A DNA stretch of 6,768 nt from an uncultured Collinsella sp. GTDB lineage: Bacteria > Actinomycetota > Coriobacteriia > Coriobacteriales > Coriobacteriaceae. The notes under the pieces were generated by a model, which ran no database searches, had not been told where the DNA came from, and saw nothing but the letters and a program-made list of their open reading frames with translations. Numbering within the stretch: the first letter of the stretch is position 1; every line of letters begins with the position of its first letter. The translations under genes and the position numbers were made by a program. This document shows positions 1 through 6,071 of the stretch, one piece after another. The stretch lies in assembly GCA_902495985.1 (NCBI GenBank), contig CABUZF010000062.1, positions 1-6,768 of the forward strand, given 5' to 3'.

Positions 1-481
1 CACCGGCGCCGGCGAGCGGACGCTTCTTATCCTGGTCCTTGGCAGTGAGTTTCTCGATAGCCTTTTTGATGGAGGCGGACGACACACCCAGACGCATGAG
101 GATGTCCATGGCCATGCCGTTGCCCTCTTCGACGATGCCGATCAGCAAGTGCTCGGTCGACACGTAGGTCTGGTTGTTCTCACGCGCCACGCGGAAGGAG
201 CGCTCCATCACGCTAATGACGAGCGGCGTAAAGGCGAGCTTGGCGGCCTCGGTCTCCTCGCTGGGCTCGGGGACCGTGGTCTGGACCTCTTTGAGGGTAT
301 CCATGATGTCATCGTAGGAGATGTCGAGCGAGCGCAGCGCCTCGGCAGCGATGCCCTCGTCCTCCTTGGCAAGTGCGAGCAGCAGGTGCTCGGTACCCAC
401 CTTATTTGAGTGAAGATCGAGCGCTTCTTGCTTGGCCATGGACATGACCTTGCGCGCGCGATCGGTAAAACGGTCTAACAT
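1..481 (-). CDS. clpC: ClpC-type AAA+ chaperone/unfoldase, N-terminal part (runs off the left edge)
   Basis: This is the first 160 residues of a Hsp100/ClpC ATPase, a cytoplasmic unfoldase that feeds substrates to the ClpP protease. Only the N-terminal domain and the beginning of the linker are present; the Walker motifs lie beyond the window. The start MLDRFTDRARKVMSMAKQEA is typical of ClpC. The double Clp_N repeat is visible: NKVGTEHLLLALAKEDEGIA at about residues 26-45 and TYVSTEHLLIGIVEEGNG at about 101-118. The charged linker KLTAKDQDKKRP follows at about 144-155. The ATG at 481-479 is preceded by AGAGGA (488-493), 6 nt upstream, which supports this start. The gene is separated from tetR by 196 bp and probably has its own promoter. 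ClpB and ClpA share the N-domain, but the start and both repeats fit ClpC best. I saw no CIRCE element, HAIR box or CtsR-like direct repeat upstream. Confidence 0.93.
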   Translation of the reverse strand, partial: MLDRFTDRARKVMSMAKQEALDLHSNKVGTEHLLLALAKEDEGIAAEALRSLDISYDDIMDTLKEVQTTVPEPSEETEAAKLAFTPLVISVMERSFRVARENNQTYVSTEHLLIGIVEEGNGMAMDILMRLGVSSASIKKAIEKLTAKDQDKKRPLAGAG

Positions 482-517
482 GCTAGTTCCTCTTAGACGA
501 GCTAGTTTTTCAAACGC

Positions 518-543
518 AAAGCGCCGCCCCGCGGCAGCGCTTT
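518..543 (-). repeat. Hairpin in the clpC leader
   Basis: A 7-bp perfect arm pair (AAAGCGC / GCGCTTT) continues, after one mismatch, into GCC/GGC around a 4-nt loop. In the minus-strand transcript it would lie about 37-62 nt upstream of the clpC start codon and leave the ribosome-binding site free. It is followed by TTTGCGTTTG rather than a clean T tract, so it is a weak terminator candidate. It could be a leader stem affecting mRNA stability, an attenuator, or a protein-binding site; the sequence does not decide between these. Confidence 0.5.
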
Positions 544-562
544 GGTCTCTTTACCCATATGG

Positions 563-568
563 AGTATA
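563..568 (-). promoter_or_regulatory. Candidate -10 box for clpC
   Basis: The minus strand reads TATACT here, one base off TATAAT, in an AT-rich patch within otherwise GC-rich DNA. With a 16-18 bp spacer the -35 position gives only GATATT, AGATAT or TAGATA, so the -35 match is poor. Transcription would begin near 556, giving a leader of about 75 nt that includes the hairpin at 518-543. This is the best promoter candidate in the tetR-clpC gap but is unproven; an alternative sigma factor or an activator-dependent promoter is also possible. Confidence 0.35.
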
Positions 569-624
569 TGTTAACAGCTGGAGGAATATCTATAAACCCG
601 GCTCACATGAATGCAGGTTATGAC

Positions 625-652
625 CGCATCGCGGGACTCACCGCGCGATGCG
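625..652 (-). terminator. GC-rich hairpin after tetR; possible U-less terminator
   Basis: A perfect 9-bp inverted repeat (CGCATCGCG / CGCGATGCG) with a 10-nt loop begins 25 nt past the tetR stop codon. Two more G-C pairs can form inside the loop around a single-base bulge. The downstream minus-strand sequence is GTCATAACC with no T tract, so it is not a canonical Rho-independent terminator. Its position suggests the 3' end of the activase-tetR transcript, either as a U-less terminator or as a stabilising stem. No better terminator was found between tetR and clpC. Confidence 0.35.
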
Positions 653-723
653 CGACGGGCGCCCCGCAAGAGAAACCCTAGACGTCTTTCACCACGTCGG
701 GACTCGTCGCACGCGATGCGCGA
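644..723. repeat. 12-bp direct repeat straddling the tetR 3' end
   Basis: CGCGATGCGCGA occurs at 644-655 and again at 712-723. Each copy is preceded, at a slightly different distance, by GGGACTC (633-639 and 699-705). The right copy lies inside the tetR coding sequence, near the codons for ASRATSPD, and the left copy lies after the stop codon. The left copy is also the right arm of the hairpin at 625-652. The pattern looks like a short, diverged local duplication of the tetR tail, but simple GC-rich low complexity could also produce it. Confidence 0.5.
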
Positions 724-1367
724 TAGGCATCGGCCTCCTTGGAGACGCGTTCGAGCAGCTCGGATGTATCGACGCCCTCGACTTGCGCGACCGTTTCAAC
801 CGTCTGCATGGCGACCGCCCTCAGGTACGCGCACGCGCTGTCCCCCAGCTGCTCGAGGTCTATCTCCTCGCCGCCCTCCCGGGCAAAGCCGACCGCCATC
901 ACAAAGCCCATGATGCCCGAGACCAGAAAGCCCACCGCAAAGCTCGAATCTGCCTTGAGCTCTTCTCCGTCGGGGTGGACGATCTCTCTCACGCGGTCGA
1001 TGATGATCGTATGGATGCCCTGCTCGACCTGCTCGGCGGCACCCGCCCTCATGGTGATGACGATGCGCCGCAGCAGGCAGCGGACGTCGCGCCGGTCGAA
1101 CGCCGAAAGGTCGCCCTCGCTCGAAAAATGCCAGAGGGCATCGGTGATGAGCTCGTTATCCTGCAGCAGCTGGGCTATGGCGATGGCGACGAGTTCATCG
1201 AAATCGTGAAAATAGTAGTAAAACGTTCCGCGATTGCACTGGGCGGCGCGGGTCACCTCGCCAACCGACAGCTCGAAGATGCTGTTGTTCTCGATGAGCT
1301 CCCAAAACGCCTCGATGATACGGGTGCGTGCATCGGGCGCATCGGCGTCCTTACGCGGTCTCGCCAT
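678..1367 (-). CDS. TetR/AcrR-family transcriptional regulator
   Basis: A 229-residue predicted DNA-binding repressor, within the usual TetR length. The N-terminal helix-turn-helix is clear: helices around residues 14-53 with the family signature GTFYYYFHDFDELV at 47-60. The C-terminal part is the variable ligand-binding and dimerisation region, with a hydrophobic helix at about 143-162 (FAVGFLVSGIMGFVMAVGFA). Such proteins usually bind a palindrome as dimers and release it on binding a small ligand; the ligand here is unknown. I chose the ATG at 1367 because it gives the common start MARPRKD; a GTG at 1376 in the same frame would add three residues. Either start overlaps the 3' end of the activase gene (17 or 26 bp), which implies translational coupling and one operon. 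The palindrome at 5840-5860 in the operon promoter is its likely operator (inference), which would make it autoregulatory and the regulator of the activase. Confidence 0.93.
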   Translation of the reverse strand: MARPRKDADAPDARTRIIEAFWELIENNSIFELSVGEVTRAAQCNRGTFYYYFHDFDELVAIAIAQLLQDNELITDALWHFSSEGDLSAFDRRDVRCLLRRIVITMRAGAAEQVEQGIHTIIIDRVREIVHPDGEELKADSSFAVGFLVSGIMGFVMAVGFAREGGEEIDLEQLGDSACAYLRAVAMQTVETVAQVEGVDTSELLERVSKEADAYRASRATSPDVVKDV

Positions 1368-4300
1368 GCGCCTCACCGCACCCCTGCGCCTTGGCGTTCA
1401 TGATGAGCATCTGAAGACGGTTCTCCACGTTGGCGAAGCTCACGTCGGGATCGTAGTCGAGCGGCAGGAACTGCGCCGTGGGATACTGCTCCTTGAGCGC
1501 ATGGATGAGCCCGCGCCCCACGACATGGTTGGGCAGACACCCGAACGGCTGCAGGATCACGAAGTTGCGGCAGCCGCGCTTGGCGTGCTCGAGGATCTCC
1601 GCCGGAATCAGCACGCCCTCGCCCGCATCGAACGTATGGTGCAGGATCTTATCGCTCGCGCGCACGAGCTCGGGCATGCGCGTCGGCGGCTCGTAGAGCG
1701 GGCTCGCCGCGCCCAGGCGGTCGCAACGGTCGTGCGCGAGCTCGAACAGGTTGTCCGCCGTGGCGTACCAGGCCTTTTCGGGCAGCGACAGGTCGACGTG
1801 GAACTCGCGCGACTGCGCATGCTTGTAGAAATAGGTCTTGCGGATCACGTCGGTCATGCGCGCCTCGATGACCTCGAGCCCGTTGTCCTCGAGGTAGCGC
1901 TCGATCTCGTGGTTGGCGCCGAGATGGAAATTGAGCAGGTACTCGCCCACGATGAGAACGGTCGGATGCGGGTTCGAGCGGTCGTACGGAACGGCGTCCA
2001 TGATCGCAAGCGCGCGTTTGAAGCCCGTCGCCTGGCCTCTCAGCCCCGAGCGCTCCATGCCCTCGATAACCTCATCGAGCGCGCGGTCGAACGCAGCGTC
2101 CGCCGCGCCCTTCTCGAGCTCATAGGGACGGATGCGCCTAAGCATGGCCTCGAGGGCATCGATCATGGGAAGACCGTAGGCGATCTGGATGCTCGGGCCA
2201 AGGCCGAGCTTGAAGCCCGGATGCGCATTGTGGGCATCGACGTCGTCGTTGGTGAGCACCGGGACATAGTCGTATCCCGCGTCGTCGAGCGCGCGGCGCA
2301 GCAGGGGCATGTAGTGCGTCAGGCGGCAGTCGCCGATATACTTGCCAGTCACCACGGCGACGTCGTGCGGGTCGTACTTACCGCTCTTGAGTGCCGCGAG
2401 CGCCTCGCCGATCACGATTTGCGCGGGGAAGCAGATGTCGTTGTGCACATAGCGTTTGCCCAGGCGGATGGCATCCTCGCGCCCGATATCAAGGGCCTCG
2501 GCGCGCACGCCCTGATTGCGCATCGCCGCGGTCATGAGCCTGCAGAACGCATGGGAGGTGTTGGGGACCAGCGCGATCTTGTCGTGCCGGTCGCGCTTGG
2601 TGTACTTGACCTTATACGGGTCGTCGAGCGGATGGACCGCGTGCACCCGGGCGCCCTCGGCACGCTCCTCCGCGCGACGACGGTTGACCGACTCGATAAA
2701 CGAACGCACGCGAATGCCCATGGGACCGGCGACGTCGCTCTCATCGAGCTTGATCATCATCGGAACCTTGGAGCCCATCTCGCCCATCATGCGCGCGATC
2801 TCGTCGGTGAGATACGCATCGTGGCCGCAGCCGAAGCTGCCCATCTGCACGAGCTCGAGCTCGGGCGTCGATGCGACGATGACCGCGCACGACAGCATGC
2901 GCGCATGGTAGTTGTTCACGATGTCGATGCGGCTGTTGGAAAGATCGACGTTGCAGACCCCCGGCACCGCATCGGGCGTCAGCACGGGGATGCCGCGCTC
3001 AGAGAAGAGCTTGGGCAGCCCGTGGTTGACCAGCGGGTCGTTGTGGTACGGGCGCGAAGCGATCACCACCGCGTAGCCGCCGTCCTCGCGCACGTTCTCG
3101 AGCACCTGCCTGCCGCGCAGCTGCAGCTGGTTCTCAAACGTCTCCTGCGCGCGGTCCGCCTGCTCGGTAGCCTTGGCAACCAGGTCGGCATCGATATCGA
3201 AGGTCTCCTTGCACCACGCCTTGAGCTGGCGGTTTCGGTCGCCCTCGTCGTACCAGTGGAACAGCGGCGTATCGAACGGAACGCCGAAACGCTCCTCCGG
3301 GTTATCGGAATTGCGCATCACGTAGGGGTATCCCTTTACGACGGCGCACATCCACTCGCTGGTAGAGGCGGTGTTTTCGGTGGGCACCGTCGTGATGATG
3401 GGCATGAAGATGCGGTCGACGCCGGCGTCGACGAGATTGCGGATGTGCCCGTGGACGAGCTTGGCCGGGAAGCACACGGTGTCGGATGTGACGTGCGCCA
3501 GACCGCGCTCGTACATCGCCTTGGTGCTGCGTCCCGAGACGCGCACCTTAAAGCCGAGCGTGCTGAAGAACGTCGACCAGAACGGCATGGTGTCCCAGAA
3601 CTCGAGCACACGGGGAATGCCGATCGTGACATCGCGCCCCCCGCAGACGGGAACCGTGGGGTACGACTCGAACAGCAGCTTCTCGCGGTCGACAAAGAGA
3701 TTGGGGGCAGCCGCGGTCCGGTCGCGCCCCGTGCCGGGTGCCTGTGCCTCGCAAGCACCCTGCGGACGCAGCTCCTCCGCCGCGGGAACCTCGCGCACGA
3801 GCTCATCCCATGAGATGGCGCCGCCGCGCGGGCAGCGATTGCCCGTGACGTAAAGCGAGCCGTCGCCAAATGCCACGACCGCGCGCTGGCAGCGGTTGTT
3901 GCACCGACGGCAGGTAACGCCGCCGAACTCGCGATGCTCGAAGCGCTCCACGGCATCGAGCCCGATAAACGACGTGCCGGCGTCGCCCTTGCGGCATTCC
4001 TCGCGCGCGAGCAGGGCGATACCGATAGCGCCCATCAGCCCCGGGTGGGGCGCACGCGTGACGGGTTTGCCCAGATACTGCTCGAATGCGCGCAGCACCG
4101 CGTCGTTTCGGAACGTGCCGCCCTGGACGACGACTTTGTCGCCCAGACGGTTGAGATTTGAAACGCGAATGACCTTGGTGAACACGTTCTCGATAATCGA
4201 ACGGCAGAGACCGGCCATGATGTCGCCCGGACCCTTACCGCGCCGCTGCTCGGAAACGACGCTGCTGTTCATGAACACCGTGCAGCGGCTGCCGAGAACG

Positions 4301-5790
4301 GCGGGGGCTTTGGACGAAAATGCCTCGGTCGCGATATCCTCAACGGCTATTCCGAGGTTTTTGGCAAAACCCTCGAGGAACGAGCCGCAGCCCGCAGAGC
4401 ACGCCTCGTTGACGACGATATCGGTCAGCACGCCGTGGTTGAGCCAGATGGCCTTCATATCCTGTCCGCCGATGTCGAGCACGAAGGTCGCATCGGGAAC
4501 GCATGCGCACGCGGCGCGGGCGTGCGCGACCGTCTCGACCGTATGGTAGTCGGCGTGGAACGCGCGCGCGAAAAGCTCCTCGCCGTATCCCGTGGTGCCC
4601 ACGGCATCGATCGCAAGCGTGACTCCCGCTGTCTCCCAGCGGTTCTTCAAGCTGACAAGACCCTGTTGGGCGACGTCGAGCGGTCTGCCGTTATTAGACG
4701 CGTAGAACGAATCGACAAGCTCACCCGCCTCATCGACCAGGGCGAACTTGGTCGTCGTGCTCCCCGAATCGATACCGAGCGCCACACGCACCGTCTCTCC
4801 GGGCGCATACGCATCCGGACCCTTTGCCGGCGTCTCTTTGCCATGGCGTGCCGTAAAATCCGCCTGCTCGGCAGGTGTGGCAAAAAAGGGCTGGGCAAGA
4901 CGTCCCTCCCCGCTTGCGGGCGCGACCGTCTCGAGCTTATCCAGCCGGACAAAAGCGTCGGGAAGGTCGATCGGTTGGGACGATGCGAACATGTCGGTCA
5001 GCGACAGGGCGGCACCGCGCGCGACCATGATCTGCGGATCGCGCGGGACGATAACCTGATCGTCCGATAGATTCAGTTGCTCCCGGAACACGCGGACCAG
5101 TGTGGGGTTGTAGGCGAGCGTACCGCCCTCGAAGATTACCGGCGGCTCGATGTCGATACCCTGGGCCAGACCGCCGATCGTTTGGCGGGCGAGCGCGTGA
5201 AGCGCCGAAAGCGCCAGGTCGGTGGCAGGAATGCCCTCGTTGAGCAGCGGCTGGATATCGGTCTTTGCGTACACGCCGCAGCGGCCCGAGACCTCGTGGA
5301 CGGTCGTTCCCCGGCTTGCGAGCTGCTCGAACTCGCCCGATTCGGTGCCGACCCCCATGAGCTTTGCCATCTCGTCGATAAATGCACCGGTACCGCCTGC
5401 GCACGAGCCGTTCATGCGCATGTCGGCAACCTCGATGTCTCCCTTATCGTTGGTGCGGAAGAAGATCATCTTGGCGTCTTGGCCGCCCAGCTCGATGGCG
5501 CAGCGCGTCTGCGGATAGAACCTGCTGATCGCGAGCGCGTTGGCGACCACCTCCTGAACGTACGAGGCGCCCAGCGCGGTCGCGATATCGCGCGCACCCG
5601 AGCCGGTCACCGCAACGCGCAGCGACTCATGGGGAAAGCGCTCGGCGAGCTCGCCGAGCATGGCGCGCACGCTCGCTGTCTGACACGCCCCGTGGCGGCG
5701 ATATCCCCACCACGCCTCGGTCATATCCTCGTGCATCGCGTAAACTTTGGTCGTCGTCGACCCTACGTCCAGTCCTACTAGCAACGCCAT
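1351..5790 (-). CDS. Giant fused 2-hydroxyacyl-CoA dehydratase activase-type protein (double activator ATPase + DUF2229/HgdB-like halves)
   Basis: A 1479-residue cytoplasmic iron-sulfur protein of the BadF/BadG/BcrA/HgdC family, which couples ATP hydrolysis to low-potential electron transfer. First activator domain, about 3-270: phosphate motif GLDVGSTTTK (6-15), GGQD (102-105), cluster cysteines C130 (SCAGGTG) and C171 (GRCGVYAKTD). Second activator domain, about 335-597: GIDSGSTTTK (339-348), GGQD (441-444), C464 (EACSAGCGSF) and C503 (SRCTVFMN). A cysteine cluster C627, C630, C634, C653 follows. The C-terminal half, about 720-1465, resembles DUF2229 / COG3580-COG3581 proteins, with CFPA at 773 and 1120, further cysteines at 815 and 1155, and FGC at 988 and 1418. 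Single-domain activators have about 260 residues, so this is a multi-part fusion. The ATG at 5790 has GGAG 4 nt upstream. It is first in an operon with tetR. The substrate is unknown; no dehydratase subunits lie in the window, so 'dehydratase' in its name may mislead. Confidence 0.93.
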   Translation of the reverse strand: MALLVGLDVGSTTTKVYAMHEDMTEAWWGYRRHGACQTASVRAMLGELAERFPHESLRVAVTGSGARDIATALGASYVQEVVANALAISRFYPQTRCAIELGGQDAKMIFFRTNDKGDIEVADMRMNGSCAGGTGAFIDEMAKLMGVGTESGEFEQLASRGTTVHEVSGRCGVYAKTDIQPLLNEGIPATDLALSALHALARQTIGGLAQGIDIEPPVIFEGGTLAYNPTLVRVFREQLNLSDDQVIVPRDPQIMVARGAALSLTDMFASSQPIDLPDAFVRLDKLETVAPASGEGRLAQPFFATPAEQADFTARHGKETPAKGPDAYAPGETVRVALGIDSGSTTTKFALVDEAGELVDSFYASNNGRPLDVAQQGLVSLKNRWETAGVTLAIDAVGTTGYGEELFARAFHADYHTVETVAHARAACACVPDATFVLDIGGQDMKAIWLNHGVLTDIVVNEACSAGCGSFLEGFAKNLGIAVEDIATEAFSSKAPAVLGSRCTVFMNSSVVSEQRRGKGPGDIMAGLCRSIIENVFTKVIRVSNLNRLGDKVVVQGGTFRNDAVLRAFEQYLGKPVTRAPHPGLMGAIGIALLAREECRKGDAGTSFIGLDAVERFEHREFGGVTCRRCNNRCQRAVVAFGDGSLYVTGNRCPRGGAISWDELVREVPAAEELRPQGACEAQAPGTGRDRTAAAPNLFVDREKLLFESYPTVPVCGGRDVTIGIPRVLEFWDTMPFWSTFFSTLGFKVRVSGRSTKAMYERGLAHVTSDTVCFPAKLVHGHIRNLVDAGVDRIFMPIITTVPTENTASTSEWMCAVVKGYPYVMRNSDNPEERFGVPFDTPLFHWYDEGDRNRQLKAWCKETFDIDADLVAKATEQADRAQETFENQLQLRGRQVLENVREDGGYAVVIASRPYHNDPLVNHGLPKLFSERGIPVLTPDAVPGVCNVDLSNSRIDIVNNYHARMLSCAVIVASTPELELVQMGSFGCGHDAYLTDEIARMMGEMGSKVPMMIKLDESDVAGPMGIRVRSFIESVNRRRAEERAEGARVHAVHPLDDPYKVKYTKRDRHDKIALVPNTSHAFCRLMTAAMRNQGVRAEALDIGREDAIRLGKRYVHNDICFPAQIVIGEALAALKSGKYDPHDVAVVTGKYIGDCRLTHYMPLLRRALDDAGYDYVPVLTNDDVDAHNAHPGFKLGLGPSIQIAYGLPMIDALEAMLRRIRPYELEKGAADAAFDRALDEVIEGMERSGLRGQATGFKRALAIMDAVPYDRSNPHPTVLIVGEYLLNFHLGANHEIERYLEDNGLEVIEARMTDVIRKTYFYKHAQSREFHVDLSLPEKAWYATADNLFELAHDRCDRLGAASPLYEPPTRMPELVRASDKILHHTFDAGEGVLIPAEILEHAKRGCRNFVILQPFGCLPNHVVGRGLIHALKEQYPTAQFLPLDYDPDVSFANVENRLQMLIMNAKAQGCGEAHGETA

Positions 5791-5822
5791 AATGCTCCGT
5801 CTCTCGCATTTTTCCCGCTAGA

Positions 5823-5831
5823 GATATACCA
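5823..5831 (-). promoter_or_regulatory. Extended -10 promoter element of the activase-tetR operon
   Basis: The minus strand reads TGGTATATC, which fits the extended -10 pattern TGnTATAAT with four of six core bases. A 17-bp spacer puts the -35 hexamer (GTCTGT, poor match) at 5846-5851, inside the palindrome. Extended -10 promoters often tolerate a weak -35. Transcription would start near 5816, giving a leader of about 26 nt with GGAG (5795-5798) before the ATG. A repressor on the palindrome would block this promoter directly. Confidence 0.5.
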
Positions 5832-5839
5832 CTCTACGT

Positions 5840-5860
5840 AATACAACAGACTGTTGTATT
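5840..5860. promoter_or_regulatory. Perfect 21-bp palindrome, probable TetR operator
   Basis: Two perfectly complementary 10-bp arms (left arm AATACAACAG) flank a single central A. The centre lies 60 bp upstream of the activase start codon and covers the predicted -35 region. Length, symmetry and placement are typical of TetR-family operators, and a TetR gene is the second gene of the operon it fronts. That the site is palindromic is seen directly; that this TetR binds it is inference. It is too AT-rich and lacks a tail that would make it a terminator. Confidence 0.75.
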
Positions 5861-5872
5861 TAAACTCCGTAT

Positions 5873-5905
5873 AAAAAGCGGCTGCCGAAACGCTTCAGCA
5901 GCCGC
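5873..5905 (-). terminator. Rho-independent terminator after the DUF2798 gene
   Basis: The arms 5878-5885 and 5898-5905 pair perfectly (GCGGCTGC / GCAGCCGC). Inside them TGAA/TTCG add four more pairs with one G-U, leaving the tetraloop GCGT. On the minus strand the stem is followed directly by TTTTT (5873-5877). This is a strong canonical terminator insulating the DUF2798 transcript from the activase promoter, which begins only about 12 bp further on. Confidence 0.88.
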
Positions 5906-5915
5906 CGAATGCACC

Positions 5916-5926
5916 AACAGATTGTT
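5916..5926. promoter_or_regulatory. Operator-like second site (imperfect)
   Basis: The sequence AACAGATTGTT matches the core of the main palindrome, AACAGACTGTT, at 10 of 11 positions and keeps the AACA/TGTT symmetry. The outer arms do not match. Its centre is 71 bp from the centre of the main palindrome, on the far side of the terminator. It may be an auxiliary site for the same repressor or a chance match. Confidence 0.3.
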
Positions 5927-6017
5927 CTGCGCGCTAGCACGTCGGGCAACGGAGCAGCACGGGCCCTCCGGTCATGCGCACCGCTCACGCCCGCGATGTC
6001 GCCGAGAGAGCTATCCA

Positions 6018-6069
6018 CGCTTAGGGCTCCAACCAAGCAAGTCGCCCGCGCTCAGCAGATCCCTAAGCG
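6018..6069 (-). repeat. 9-bp inverted repeat directly after the DUF2798 gene
   Basis: CGCTTAGGG at 6018-6026 is perfectly complementary to CCCTAAGCG at 6061-6069, with a 34-nt loop. The minus-strand stem starts 2 nt after the stop codon. There is no T tract, so it is not a normal terminator. It may be a 3' stabilising stem; a 9-bp match with a loop this long can also occur by chance. Confidence 0.4.
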
Positions 6070-6071
6070 AG

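Larger units (their letters stand above)
5906..6071. other. Untranslated stretch between the DUF2798 stop codon and its terminator
   Basis: I see no convincing small gene, tRNA or mobile element here. The region would be transcribed as a long 3' untranslated tail of the DUF2798 mRNA. It contains an inverted repeat (6018-6026 with 6061-6069) directly after the stop codon and an operator-like sequence at 5916-5926, both listed separately. A 3'-derived small RNA is possible but not shown. Confidence 0.5.

Noticed and set aside
518..543. The clpC leader inverted repeat as a ClgR, HrcA or HspR operator.
   Set aside because: Neither spacing nor bases fit the known consensus sequences for these regulators.
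648..1403. A 251-codon open frame on the plus strand opposite tetR.
   Set aside because: It is antisense to a clear TetR protein and shows no domain or ribosome-binding site of its own.
1234..3813. An 859-codon open frame on the plus strand opposite the activase gene.
   Set aside because: It is fully antisense to a well-supported conserved protein, has no recognisable domain, and is rich in Arg, His, Val and Ala as expected for the complement of GC-rich coding DNA.
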